64,000 nt of DNA from Chitinophagales bacterium. Lineage in GTDB: Bacteria; Bacteroidota; Bacteroidia; Chitinophagales; Saprospiraceae. The notes beneath the pieces are model-generated. The model did no database searches. It was not told where the DNA came from and worked only from the letters and a program-made list of their open reading frames with translations. Both the position numbers and the translations under genes were made by a program. The stretch is from NCBI GenBank assembly GCA_017303875.1, contig JAFLBP010000004.1, positions 1 through 64,000 of the forward strand. Direction: 5' to 3'. Each line of letters starts with the position of its first letter. Position 1 is the stretch's first letter. This document shows, in pieces, positions 13,330 to 22,149 of this stretch.

Positions 13330-14487
13330 TTATTTCAGATTTTTCTGGAATGCAATAATAGGCTCAAACGGGCCGAATTTATGCTGTTGTTCCGGAAAAG
13401 AATCTGCAAATGGGCCAAATGGGTGATCGTAGGGCTTTTTTTCAATTTTTGGCCAGTCGGCAGCCAAGAACGGATGTTCCGGACGCGGCTGGGAATTGAC
13501 AAAAGCGGCCAGATCCCAGCATTCCTCATCGCTGAGCTGCGGGTTTTCAAAAGTAGCGCCAAAAGGCATATTGGCTTTGATATAGCCGGCAAAGCGGGAG
13601 AGGCGGAAGAGGCCAGCAGCCTGGTTGTAGCTGCGCGCGCCCCAGAGCGGCGGATAGTGGTTGCCGGAACCGTCGGGCATGGCCACGCCCTGGCCATCGG
13701 ATCCATGGCAGGAGGCGCATTTGCCTGTATAAAGCGCTGCTCCTTTGGCCGGATCGGCGGGGCGATCTAATGGTTTTACTTCTACCAGGCCGCTGCCTTT
13801 GGGTTTGGCGCCTTTGGGGACGCCCGTGCCCAGAAACTGAATATAGGCTATAATGGCCTGCATTTCCCGGCTCGTGGTATCGAGTGCGCTGCCGTTGAGG
13901 CTGCGCTCAAAACAATCGTTGACGCGTTTGGGAATGGTTTCTAAGGTGCCGGAGCGGGCGCGCATCAGGGGATAGGTGCTGGAAACCGCAAAATAGTTGT
14001 TGCCAAAAGCTTTGGCGCCAGCGTCGAGGTGGCAGCTCTGGCAGTTCAGCCCGTTGATGCTGTGCGGCCTGACGATGCCTTCCGGACCGAAATAATCTTG
14101 TGTATTGCTGATGAGTTGACGCCCGTACAGGATCAACTTTGCGTTATCGTCTGATTGTGCAAGGAATAAATCGGGGGCTTCCCAGATTTTGGCGGGATCG
14201 TACACCGGCCAAAGGTTTTTGCGCTTGGCAGCAGTCTCTTTGCGGGCGGTATATTCTGCGGTATACCAACTTGCAATGCCGCCCAGGAACAATACCCCGA
14301 TGAAAGCCCACAAGAGGAATCGGGCCGATTTCAGGAAACGCAACTGTTGCGCACAGGCATCCTTCAGGCATGCTTCGGTCATCGCCTTGCGCTGGAACCA
14401 GGCTAACCAGCCGTTGACAACCATCAGCCCGACGATTAAAGCGCCGAGCACAAGCCACATGACAGGTTGGTATAAACTTTTGTCCAT
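13330..14487 (-). CDS. Membrane-anchored dihaem cytochrome c, TsdA-like
   Basis: A 385-residue protein from the Met at 14487 (a Met at 14502 adds five residues). Two transmembrane helices at about 9-30 and 50-70 anchor it. The periplasmic part has two haem c motifs, CQSCH (in NGLNCQSCHLDAGA) and CASCH (in GKCASCHGSDGQG). The stretch around the first haem and RVNDCFERSLNG...EMQAIIAYIQFLG is the signature of thiosulfate dehydrogenase TsdA, which joins two thiosulfates into tetrathionate and passes electrons on. It is the first gene of the sulfur cluster, 20 bp before the SoxB-like gene. Whether the substrate is thiosulfate cannot be told from sequence alone. Confidence 0.85.
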   Translation of the reverse strand: MDKSLYQPVMWLVLGALIVGLMVVNGWLAWFQRKAMTEACLKDACAQQLRFLKSARFLLWAFIGVLFLGGIASWYTAEYTARKETAAKRKNLWPVYDPAKIWEAPDLFLAQSDDNAKLILYGRQLISNTQDYFGPEGIVRPHSINGLNCQSCHLDAGAKAFGNNYFAVSSTYPLMRARSGTLETIPKRVNDCFERSLNGSALDTTSREMQAIIAYIQFLGTGVPKGAKPKGSGLVEVKPLDRPADPAKGAALYTGKCASCHGSDGQGVAMPDGSGNHYPPLWGARSYNQAAGLFRLSRFAGYIKANMPFGATFENPQLSDEECWDLAAFVNSQPRPEHPFLAADWPKIEKKPYDHPFGPFADSFPEQQHKFGPFEPIIAFQKNLK

Positions 14488-14683
14488 CTTTCTTTGCTGC
14501 AATTAAAATTGGTTGCGGTCGTAAAACTACGAATTAAAATCGCAAGCAAAGATGGGGTGATTTTCGTCATCCCGCATGTGACTAATGTCACGATGGGGAA
14601 AATGTGAGGCCGCAGCAGGAGTTGTTACAGGTGGATAGCTTGTTTTGAGGTGTTTTTTATTGCTCACAGATGTTACACAGAAG

Positions 14684-14774
14684 GGTTTCGCACAGAAAGG
14701 CACCGATCGTTTACACAGAAAACACAGATTCAGCGCTTTCTGTGTAAATGATCTGTGCCTTTCTGTGCGAAACC
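14684..14774. repeat. 38-bp palindrome between PDZ gene and cytochrome gene
   Basis: Arms 14684-14721 and 14737-14774 are complementary with two mismatches, built from the words TTTCGCACAGA and TTACACAGA also seen in the palindrome at 11412-11527. A further CACAGATGTTACACAGA copy lies at 14665-14681. This gap has no gene; it is downstream of the PDZ/T9SS gene and may terminate it. Confidence 0.7.
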
Positions 14775-14778
14775 TTTT

Positions 14779-15900
14779 TTAAAGTCGCGAGATGATCGAA
14801 ATCTTCTTGGTGCTTACCTTATCGCCTTGCTGGATACGCAGGCCGTAGATACCCGGGGCATTGCCACGCAGGTCGATCTGTTCGTTAAACACACCGTTGA
14901 AATTATTGATCGTGCGGTTGTAAATGAGCTTGCCACTCACGTCGCTGATGCTGACCGTGATGGGCGCCGCCTCTGCACGGAATTGTACATTTACCAATTC
15001 AACTGCCGGGTTGGGGAAGAGCTGAAACTGTTCGAGTACCAGATCGCCTGCATCCATGCGGTTTTCAGTAGTTGGGGCGCTTTCTTCAGGCTGTGGCGTT
15101 GTGGAGCCTTGGTCGCAAGCCGGGAAACGGGCTTTTACTTCCATCAGTTTGCCCTCGCGCTCAATGCTGAGGCGGAATTTATCGCCCGCTTTGTGTTTGT
15201 CGCGCTCGCGGTACAGGTCGTTGTAGTTGCTGATGCTGACGCCGTCGAAAGCACGGATAATATCGTCTGCCTGAAGATTTACTTCTTTGGCGGGCGTGTT
15301 GTCGATAATGCCGGTAATACGTACGCCCTGGCCGTCGCGTGTATTATTGGTGTACACCCCGATAAAAGGTTTGCACGGGTCGCGTGGAACGCGCTGTACG
15401 ATGGTATGGCTGGAGGCATGGAGTTTTACTTCGGTTTCCAGCACCTGATTGCCGCGGCGGTAGCGCACCGGAACGACGTCGCCTTCCTTATGGCCTTCAA
15501 GGGCGCGGGCGATACTGTTGGGGCCTTGTGTGTTTTTGCCGTCGACGGATAAAATGACATCGCCGCCCTGAATGCCGGCAGCTGCTGCGCCTTTACCGCG
15601 GATGGCGGATTCTACCACGACGCCGTCGGAACTTTCCGACTCATTCGGATAAATACCGAGCAGGGGACGTTGAACGGTTTTGGTTTCGTAGTTGTAGTTA
15701 TCGTGATGGTTGCTCCAGGTACTGATCTTTGTCGTTGAGCAATTGTTACGGGTTTCCGTAATGACTTTTGTCTCTACCACGCCGTTTTTGAAGGTCGTGA
15801 TTTTAACTTCATTGGTCTTTTGCTGTGCATTCAGCAGGAGAGGGGCGGTTGCCATCAGCAGGAAGGCGCCAGCCCGGCGAAGGGTGATGTTTAATTCCAT
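14779..15900 (-). CDS. Secreted PDZ-domain protein with T9SS type A sorting domain
   Basis: A 373-residue protein with a signal peptide (MELNITLRRAGAFLLMATAPLLLNAQ). Two PDZ-like modules: about 73-160 (LLGIYPNE... GAAAAGIQGGDVILSVDGKNTQGPNSIARALEGHKEGDVV) and about 175-260 (FIGVYTNNTRDGQGVRITGIIDNTPAKEVNLQADDIIRAFDGVSI). From about 293 the sequence FQLFPNPAVELVNVQF to STKKISIISRL is a type A sorting domain, so the protein is exported by the type IX system and probably surface-attached. No protease domain is present, so the PDZ modules presumably bind peptides or partners. It is monocistronic, flanked by a palindrome downstream and a repeat-rich gap upstream. Confidence 0.85.
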   Translation of the reverse strand: MELNITLRRAGAFLLMATAPLLLNAQQKTNEVKITTFKNGVVETKVITETRNNCSTTKISTWSNHHDNYNYETKTVQRPLLGIYPNESESSDGVVVESAIRGKGAAAAGIQGGDVILSVDGKNTQGPNSIARALEGHKEGDVVPVRYRRGNQVLETEVKLHASSHTIVQRVPRDPCKPFIGVYTNNTRDGQGVRITGIIDNTPAKEVNLQADDIIRAFDGVSISNYNDLYRERDKHKAGDKFRLSIEREGKLMEVKARFPACDQGSTTPQPEESAPTTENRMDAGDLVLEQFQLFPNPAVELVNVQFRAEAAPITVSISDVSGKLIYNRTINNFNGVFNEQIDLRGNAPGIYGLRIQQGDKVSTKKISIISRL

Positions 15901-16001
15901 CGGCTATGATTTTTTAATTGGACAATAATGGAAGGAAGGACAAGCCGGGAATTAAAGAGGTTGCACGTATGGTAATGATGAATGATGAATGATGAATAAA
16001 T

Positions 16002-16029
16002 GCGGAGTGCGGAATGCGGAATGCGGAAT
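16002..16029 (+). repeat. Short GCGGAAT heptamer cluster
   Basis: One GCGGAGT followed by three GCGGAAT. Same order (GAGT variant first) as the large array at 16286-16389, so it looks like a truncated copy of it. Confidence 0.85.
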
Positions 16030-16148
16030 CAGGGTTGTACTAAGGATTGGTTTAAGTGCTACCCAGAGGCTTGTTCAGTATCCTGGGTACGCTTTTGGGT
16101 ACAGTAGCGCTGAATTGATATGGGGGATTTTTTTATTGAAGTCATGTG

Positions 16149-16226
16149 CCCGACCTCGGAGAGGTCGAACGTTTGTAGCATATTTGATCATAACAATCCC
16201 CGACCTCGGAGAGGTCGAATGTTTGT
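16149..16226 (+). repeat. Direct pair of a palindromic word
   Basis: CCCGACCTCGGAGAGGTCGAA followed by (C/T)GTTTGT occurs at 16149-16176 and 16199-16226, 50 bp apart, one base different. Each copy contains GACCTC-GGA-GAGGTC, a 6-bp stem with a tiny loop. It may be a mobile palindromic repeat. Confidence 0.75.
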
Positions 16227-16285
16227 GTTGTTTGTTGATTATCAATGGCTAATATGCTTTTTCGCCTTGAGGTCAACTCCTTGAT

Positions 16286-16389
16286 GCGGAGTGCGGAATG
16301 CGGAATGCGGAATGCGGAATGCGGAATGCGGAATGCGGAATGCGGAATGCGGAATGCGGAATGCGGAATGCGGAATGCGGAATGCGGAA
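16286..16389 (+). repeat. GCGGAAT heptanucleotide tandem array
   Basis: GCGGAGT (16286-16292), then 13 perfect GCGGAAT units (16293-16383) and a partial GCGGAA. A 7-bp period is not a multiple of three, but three units make 21 nt, so all frames stay open and give false ORFs. Copy number is probably variable between strains by slippage. Confidence 0.92.
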
Positions 16390-16472
16390 AAAAATTATTT
16401 TGCGTAGCAAAATCAAGCATTCAACATTAAAAATTCAACATTCATTCCGCATTCCGAACTCCGCATTCCGCA

Positions 16473-17663
16473 TTATTTCAGTACTTCCGCCACCAAATCG
16501 GCAGCTTCCTGAAATTCTACGGCGCCCATAACTTTGAGGCCGGATTCGTCGATGATTTGCTTGGCAATATCGGCATTGGTGCCTTGGAGGCGCACAATTA
16601 CCGGCACCGGAATATCTCCGATGGATTTATAAGCATCCACAACACCCTGCGCCACGCGATCGCAACGCACGATACCACCGAAAATATTGATCAGGATGGC
16701 TTTTACATTGGGATCTTTGAGGATAAAACGCATGGCATTTTCCACGCGCTGGGCATCCGCCGTACCGCCTACGTCGAGGAAGTTGGCGGGTTCGCCACCG
16801 GAGAGCTTGATGAGGTCCATGGTCGCCATGGCAAGACCGGCACCATTAACCATACAACCCACGTTGCCGTCGAGTTTCACGTAGTTCAGGTCGTACTCCT
16901 GTGCTTCCACGTCGGAGGGATCTTCCTCTTTGGTGTCTCGCTGGGCTGCGAGGCCGGGATGGCGGAAGAGTGCGTTGTCGTCGAGGGTTACCTTGGCATC
17001 GACGGCGATGATGCGGTCGTCGCTGGTTTTGAGGCAGGGGTTGATTTCGAAGAGGCTGGCGTCGGAGCCGACGAAAGCGGCGTAGAGTTTTTGTACGAAA
17101 TCCACCATTTCCTTAAATGCCTGGCCGCTGAGGCCGAGGTTGAAGGCTACTTTTTGAGCCTGGAAAGGGCGCAAACCGAGCAGCGGATCGATGGGTTCTG
17201 CGAACACGCGATCGGGTGTTTCTTCGGCTACTTTTTCAATATCCATACCGCCGTCGGGGGAGTAAACGATGACATTGCCACCCATACCGCGGTCGGTGAG
17301 GATACTGATATAAAATTCGCGTGGCTCGGAAGCGCCGGGATAAAACACATCCTGGGCAACCAGCACTTTGCTGACCAATTTACCTTCTGCTTTGGTTTGT
17401 GGTGTGACCAACCACATGCCGATCATGTTTTCTGCGATTTCGCCAGCCTGTTCGGGGCTTTTGGCGAGTTTTACGCCGCCACCCTTGCCGCGTCCGCCTG
17501 CGTGCACTTGTGCTTTGACCACGCACCAGTCGGAGTTGTACAGTTCTTTCATTTTTTGGGCTGCGGCAACAGCTTCTTCGGCAGAGTGGGCAACGATGCC
17601 CTCCTGGATTTTTACACCGTAGGATTTGAGCAGTTCCTTGCCCTGGTATTCGTGTAAGTTCAT
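16473..17663 (-). CDS. sucC: Succinyl-CoA synthetase beta subunit
   Basis: A 396-residue protein of full family length. It opens MNLHEYQGKELLKSYGVKIQEG (ATP-grasp domain) with the nucleotide-binding stretch AQVHAGGRGKGGGVKLAKS, the metal/nucleotide site LFEINPCLKT, and the ligase CoA-binding half GNVGCMVNGAGLAMATMDLIKLSGGEPANFLDVGGTA, NIFGGIVRCD and VRLQGTNADIAKQIIDESG. Together with SucD it converts succinyl-CoA and ADP/GDP to succinate and NTP in the TCA cycle. sucD is not adjacent; the gene stands alone between a repeat region and a divergent kinase gene, which is normal in Bacteroidota. Confidence 0.97.
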   Translation of the reverse strand: MNLHEYQGKELLKSYGVKIQEGIVAHSAEEAVAAAQKMKELYNSDWCVVKAQVHAGGRGKGGGVKLAKSPEQAGEIAENMIGMWLVTPQTKAEGKLVSKVLVAQDVFYPGASEPREFYISILTDRGMGGNVIVYSPDGGMDIEKVAEETPDRVFAEPIDPLLGLRPFQAQKVAFNLGLSGQAFKEMVDFVQKLYAAFVGSDASLFEINPCLKTSDDRIIAVDAKVTLDDNALFRHPGLAAQRDTKEEDPSDVEAQEYDLNYVKLDGNVGCMVNGAGLAMATMDLIKLSGGEPANFLDVGGTADAQRVENAMRFILKDPNVKAILINIFGGIVRCDRVAQGVVDAYKSIGDIPVPVIVRLQGTNADIAKQIIDESGLKVMGAVEFQEAADLVAEVLK

Positions 17664-17879
17664 TGCTTGGAAAATATTCTGAGTGAACGGTTGGTCCCTT
17701 ATTTGGTTTGGACGGCCAAATGTACGGCTTAAAATGCAATAAGCGCCAAAGGGTTTTTAAAAAAATATATACTTTTCTATATGTGGCCGGGCTTTGCAGC
17801 TGTTGCTTGAATGAACGCGCTGCCTGATTGAGTTTGTGCGTCTTTTTTTCCCGGTATGCGGCGTATCTTTACCGGCTGA

Positions 17880-20855
17880 ATGTATACTTTTTACCGACTG
17901 TTTTTGCCCTTGTTATGCCTGCTGTGCCCCGCTTTGTCGGGTACGGCCCAACAGCCATTTTACAAAAACTATGAAATCAAGGAGGGGCTGCTTTCCAATT
18001 ATACCTACTTCGTTTTTCAGGATCATCAGGGTTATATCTGGGTTGGTTCGGATGTAGGGGTTAGTCGGTTTGACGGCAGGCAATTTGTCAATTTTAATAC
18101 CGCCAACGGCCTGAGCGACAACGAGGTGTTTTCCATGTTTGAAGACAGCAAAGGGCGGCTCTGGTTTGCTACGCTCAACGGCAAACCCTGTTTTTATCAA
18201 AACGGTATTTTTTACAGCGAACGCAACCTGCCTTTTTTGGGGCAATGCGACCTGCGCGGCCTGATTACCCGGATTTTTGAAACCCGGGATCATAAAATCG
18301 TTTACATATCGAATAACCGGATTAATGTTATTGATCTGGATACCGGGCACTTACAACATGCGGAGACTTCGATTGGCATTGCAGATGGCTGGGAAGATGC
18401 TTCGGGTAAATTATTCACACTCAACGGCAAAGCACTTCAATACCTGGATGCCGGGCAATTGAAGGATTTTATGGGTGCCATAAACCTTTCTTCTCCGGTT
18501 CGGGCGATAGCTTTACCCGATAAAGTGCTGGTCAGTTCGGGCGACGAATTGTCAGTACTCGATCCGGTATCCAGAACTTTTGGTGCGTCTGTTCAGCTGA
18601 TTGGCGATAAAAATGAAATCATTTACCTCAATTATCTGCAAGGGCGCGTCTGGGTAGGCACCCGCAAAGGCGTTTATGCCTTCGAATATCCATCTTTCCG
18701 GCAACTGGCGCATTATTTGCCAGATCAGGCGGTCACTTCCATGTTGCTCGATCGGGAGGGCGGCTACTGGTTTTCAACCCTTTACAGCGGTTTGTTTTAT
18801 GTGCCCGCCCCCGATATTCTGCGTTTTTCCCGCGCCGAGGGCCTGCTTTACGAACGGGTGGTCTGTTTATCGCGCGACAAGGAGCAGCGGCTCTGGATTG
18901 GTACTGAAGGCGGTGCTTATTCTATTTTTGATGGAAAAAAATTAGAAACACATCAGGTTGTAAAAGATCAGATACGCAATCTAACCATTTTTAATATCCG
19001 GCATTTAGCCAACAACAATACCTTGGTAGTAGGCAAAACCGGCACGTTGATACTCAATGGCAAACCGGATCAGTATTTGTACCAGCGGGCCTCCGACCTG
19101 AATATTGACTCGGAGGGCAATGTCTGGTCTGGATTAACGGGCTTGTTTTATTTGCCTAAAACTGATTTGCCTTATAAAATTGCTCCTCCGGATTTTCACA
19201 ATACCCCGCAAGCGATTACTTTATATGCCCGGCGTCAGCCCCTGCGCCTGAATACCCATCGGGTGGAAAAAATAGAATTTGAAGGACGGGACAGGGTATG
19301 GTTTGCCGCAAATACAGGTCTGTATTGCCATTTTAAATCCGGTCACGAAATTCGGGTGCTGCCTTATGTAACGCATGACCTCTGCGTGGACACGGAACAG
19401 GGTATTCTCTGGGCTTTAACGGAAACCAATGGCCTTTTTGCCCTGCGCGACGGACAGGTGATCGATTCCATCCCGATTGTCAATCAGAATGGCAGCGTCA
19501 TTTGCCGCGATTTGTGCCGCGATGAAAACGGTGAATTCTGGATCGGCAGCGCAGGCGGCTTGTTTCGGGTTTCCGGAGCGCCCGGACATTTGCAACTCCG
19601 CAATTATTGGGGTATTCTGGGGCTTAGCTCTGAAAAAATAAACGCCGTGGAGTTAATCGGTGATTATATCTATATCGGAAAAGACGATGGTTTTTTGCAG
19701 GCGCCCCGCCGTGTGCTGGAGCAGGTGGCCGTGCCACCCATCCTGCACCTCAGCACCCTGCGCATCAGCAATACCACTTATGCCCCCGACGACCCGGCGC
19801 TGATGGAAATTCCTTATGGCAGTCAGCCGTTTTACATTGCCTTTCAAGGCTTGTCGTACAGCGAACCACACAACATCACTTACCGTTATCGCTTGCTTGG
19901 TGGCAGCGACACCTGGAATCATAGCACCAACCGCGCGGTAGAATATGCCGGCTTGCGCCCCGGCGATTATGTGTTTGAAGTGTATGCCATCAACAGTTCG
20001 GGTGTTGAAAGCACTCAGCCTATTCGCCTGAAATTCAAGGTGTTAAAGCCATTTTGGTGGAAAGCCTGGTTTTGGATTTTAATAGCGGCGGGGCTGCTGG
20101 CGGCCATTGCCCTGTATATTCGTTTAAGGGTAAATGCGTTGCAGCAAAAATTTGCCGTTGAGCGCCGCCTCATGGAAAGCAGTCAGGCCAATGCCGAGTT
20201 GCAGAAAAAGAATACCGACCTGCGCATGCGCTCGCTGCGCCTGCAAATGAACCCGCATTTCATTTTTAATGCCCTCAATACCATCAAAGGGTACTACGGG
20301 CAGGATAAAGTGGTGGAAGCGAATGCCTTCATCAGCAAATTTGCCCGCCTTTTGCGCCTGAATCTGGATTATTCCGATACCCAGATTCCGCTCGATCAGG
20401 AAATCAGCCTCCTGAAAATTTATATCCAGCTTTCTCAAATCCGCTACCCCGATAAAATAGATTTTCAGATTGAAACCGGCGCAGATATTAAGCCGATGGA
20501 AATGCGTATCCCTTCCATGATCCTTCAACCATTTGTAGAAAATGCTATTATTCACGGAATTTTACCCAAAAAAGGCATCGGAACGGTATTTTTGAATTTT
20601 GAAAAACAGGAAAACCTGCTGCGGGTGGTAGTGCGCGACGACGGCATCGGGCGCGTGGCTTCTGCCAAACCCGAACTCCGCGACCCCCACAAACCCCTTG
20701 CTACCGTTATCACCCGCGAGCGACTGCGCCTGCTCTTGCCGGAGATGGGCGATAAGACGCTGGAAATCCGCGATTTATATTACGAAGACGGCAGTGCATC
20801 CGGCACGGAACTTGTGCTGTACCTGCCATATGAGGAAACCCATGAACAAGATTAA
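17880..20855 (+). CDS. LytS-type histidine kinase with beta-propeller sensor
   Basis: A 991-residue protein with a signal peptide (about 1-24). Residues about 25-640 are two-component regulator propeller repeats (IKEGLLSNYTYFVFQDHQGYIWVGSDVGVSRFDG and further W-(I/V/F)-G/W-F-A units). A Y_Y_Y domain follows (about 660-725: IAFQGLSYSEPHNITYRYRLLG). One transmembrane helix (about 726-750) leads to a coiled coil and a His_kinase domain with MNPHFIFNALNTIKGYYG (phospho-acceptor His about 798) and a HATPase with FVENAIIHGI and DDGIGR. The protein senses an unknown periplasmic signal, possibly a glycan as in related hybrid systems. Its stop overlaps the response regulator start by 14 nt, so they are co-translated. 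Confidence 0.92.
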   Translation: MYTFYRLFLPLLCLLCPALSGTAQQPFYKNYEIKEGLLSNYTYFVFQDHQGYIWVGSDVGVSRFDGRQFVNFNTANGLSDNEVFSMFEDSKGRLWFATLNGKPCFYQNGIFYSERNLPFLGQCDLRGLITRIFETRDHKIVYISNNRINVIDLDTGHLQHAETSIGIADGWEDASGKLFTLNGKALQYLDAGQLKDFMGAINLSSPVRAIALPDKVLVSSGDELSVLDPVSRTFGASVQLIGDKNEIIYLNYLQGRVWVGTRKGVYAFEYPSFRQLAHYLPDQAVTSMLLDREGGYWFSTLYSGLFYVPAPDILRFSRAEGLLYERVVCLSRDKEQRLWIGTEGGAYSIFDGKKLETHQVVKDQIRNLTIFNIRHLANNNTLVVGKTGTLILNGKPDQYLYQRASDLNIDSEGNVWSGLTGLFYLPKTDLPYKIAPPDFHNTPQAITLYARRQPLRLNTHRVEKIEFEGRDRVWFAANTGLYCHFKSGHEIRVLPYVTHDLCVDTEQGILWALTETNGLFALRDGQVIDSIPIVNQNGSVICRDLCRDENGEFWIGSAGGLFRVSGAPGHLQLRNYWGILGLSSEKINAVELIGDYIYIGKDDGFLQAPRRVLEQVAVPPILHLSTLRISNTTYAPDDPALMEIPYGSQPFYIAFQGLSYSEPHNITYRYRLLGGSDTWNHSTNRAVEYAGLRPGDYVFEVYAINSSGVESTQPIRLKFKVLKPFWWKAWFWILIAAGLLAAIALYIRLRVNALQQKFAVERRLMESSQANAELQKKNTDLRMRSLRLQMNPHFIFNALNTIKGYYGQDKVVEANAFISKFARLLRLNLDYSDTQIPLDQEISLLKIYIQLSQIRYPDKIDFQIETGADIKPMEMRIPSMILQPFVENAIIHGILPKKGIGTVFLNFEKQENLLRVVVRDDGIGRVASAKPELRDPHKPLATVITRERLRLLLPEMGDKTLEIRDLYYEDGSASGTELVLYLPYEETHEQD

Positions 20856-21600
20856 CGCAATTATTATCGACGACGAGCCGGCGGCCCGCGCCTCTTTGGC
20901 GCTGGAAATTGAACTGCACTGTCCCAACCTTCGCGTAATCGCAGAAGCCGGATCGGTGGCCGAAGCAATCCCTTTGCTGCGCAATCAAACGCAGGCCGAA
21001 CTGCTGTTTCTGGATATTCAACTCAGTGACGGATCCAGTTTTGATATATTAAATAACATTGATTATGAGCCGTTTAAGATCATCTTTACGACGGCTTACA
21101 GCGAATATGCCCTGCGCGCCATCAAATTCACGCCCCTCGATTACCTGCTCAAACCCATTGATGCCGATGAGCTGAAAGCCGCTGTAGAGAAAGCCATGCA
21201 ACGCCGTCAGGGCGATCTGCACGGACAAATGCGCGTCTTCCTCCAACAACTCCAGATTGGCGCCTCCCCCCCGCGGGTGGCACTGACGACCGCCGACGGT
21301 ATTCACCTGCATTATGTGCAGAACATCATTCGCTGCGCCTCCGACGGCAATTATACGATGGTGTATTTTGCCGACGGGGGCAAGCTATTTGTGGCTAAAA
21401 CCCTTAAAGATCTGGAAGAAATACTATTGCCTTACCGCTTTGAAAGGATACATAAATCGCATTTGGTCAATGTTGATCATCTGCGCCGCTACTACAATCG
21501 CCTTTCCGGGGAAGTGGAAATGAGCGACGGCGCTGTGCTGCCGGTGGCCCAGCGCAAAAAGGCTTATCTGCTGGATTTATTGAACGGTATCGGCCGCTAA
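20842..21600 (+). CDS. LytTR-family response regulator
   Basis: A 252-residue protein starting at the ATG at 20842; the longer frame upstream lies inside the kinase gene. Receiver domain about 1-120: IIIDDEPAARASL (acidic pocket), LLFLDIQLSDGS (phospho-acceptor Asp of LD), TTAYSEYALRAI, LLKPID. The LytTR DNA-binding domain is about 150-250 (IRCASDGNYTMVYFADGG, RFERIHKSHLVNVDHL, VEMSDGAVLPVAQRKK). It overlaps the kinase by 14 nt. LytTR regulators bind imperfect direct repeats with 9-bp halves; I did not identify one upstream of the pair. Confidence 0.95.
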   Translation: MNKINAIIIDDEPAARASLALEIELHCPNLRVIAEAGSVAEAIPLLRNQTQAELLFLDIQLSDGSSFDILNNIDYEPFKIIFTTAYSEYALRAIKFTPLDYLLKPIDADELKAAVEKAMQRRQGDLHGQMRVFLQQLQIGASPPRVALTTADGIHLHYVQNIIRCASDGNYTMVYFADGGKLFVAKTLKDLEEILLPYRFERIHKSHLVNVDHLRRYYNRLSGEVEMSDGAVLPVAQRKKAYLLDLLNGIGR

Positions 21601-21607
21601 TGCAGCG

Positions 21608-22066
21608 CTAAAGTTGCAGGTCAAAATTATACTCCACGACTTCAATTCTCGGATTGCCCTTCTCGTCCATATTTTTGAACACCACATTGATACCAATGCG
21701 TTCGGCAGCATCTTTTTCTGTGCTGTCGAAAATGGCTTCAATACGTCCTTTAGCGCCGGGGGCAATCACGCCGCGCGGGAACTCGGTGGTGGTACAGGCA
21801 CAGGCATCCACGATGTCGATCTGAATATCCTGACCGGAAGTATTGGTGAATTCAAAAAACATACTGCGTTTTTCGCCGCGTTTCACTTTGCCCAATTCGA
21901 TAAACTTTTTGTCCCAGCTCACAAAAGCCGCGGGCTTGGCGGGCGCAGGTGCGGGCGGAGGCGCTATCACCGGCGCCTGAACGGGCGCTTGTGCCTGTGT
22001 ATTTTTGATGCCTGCACAGGAGGCCATGACAATGCTGAGCGAAACGATATAAAGCAGTTTTTGCAT
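21608..22066 (-). CDS. DUF1573 lipoprotein or exported protein
   Basis: A 152-residue protein with a lipoprotein-like signal (MQKLLYIVSLSIVMASCAG, Cys at 17). A Pro/Ala-rich linker (about 23-46) leads to a DUF1573 Ig-like domain: FIELGKVKRGEKRSMFFEFTNTSGQDIQIDIVDACACTTTEFPRGVIAPGAKGRIEAIFDSTEK. The ACACTT Cys pair is the hallmark of the family. Function is unknown; these proteins are very common in Bacteroidota envelopes. It converges with the response regulator, 7 bp apart. Confidence 0.88.
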   Translation of the reverse strand: MQKLLYIVSLSIVMASCAGIKNTQAQAPVQAPVIAPPPAPAPAKPAAFVSWDKKFIELGKVKRGEKRSMFFEFTNTSGQDIQIDIVDACACTTTEFPRGVIAPGAKGRIEAIFDSTEKDAAERIGINVVFKNMDEKGNPRIEVVEYNFDLQL

Positions 22067-22149
22067 GTGTTATGTGTTTTTTAGTCCGCATTTTTCAACA
22101 AGAGCCGTTGAACGATCGGATCGATGCCTGAAAACGCGGATTGGCCTGT

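Larger units (their letters stand above)
15901..16472. other. Gene-free repeat-rich intergenic region (572 bp)
   Basis: No credible gene. It holds, left to right: three GAATGAT units (about 15975-15996), GCGGAGT plus three GCGGAAT (16002-16029), unique sequence, two copies of a GACCTC..GAGGTC hairpin word (16149-16226), the long GCGGAAT array (16286-16389), two TTCAACATT words (about 16420-16442) and an inverted CATTCCGC cluster (16445-16474). ORFs that run through the array encode only a repeated heptapeptide and are not genes. Confidence 0.8.

Noticed and set aside
16286..16389. CRISPR array
   Set aside because: Contiguous 7-bp units with no spacers and no cas genes in the window.
16245..16531. 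ORFs through the GCGGAAT array giving repeats of MRNAECG
   Set aside because: The 21-nt super-period keeps all frames open; no start signal, no family, and mirrored ORFs appear on the other strand.
16557..17657. 366-codon plus-strand ORF opposite sucC
   Set aside because: sucC is unmistakable on the other strand; this ORF shows no family features.
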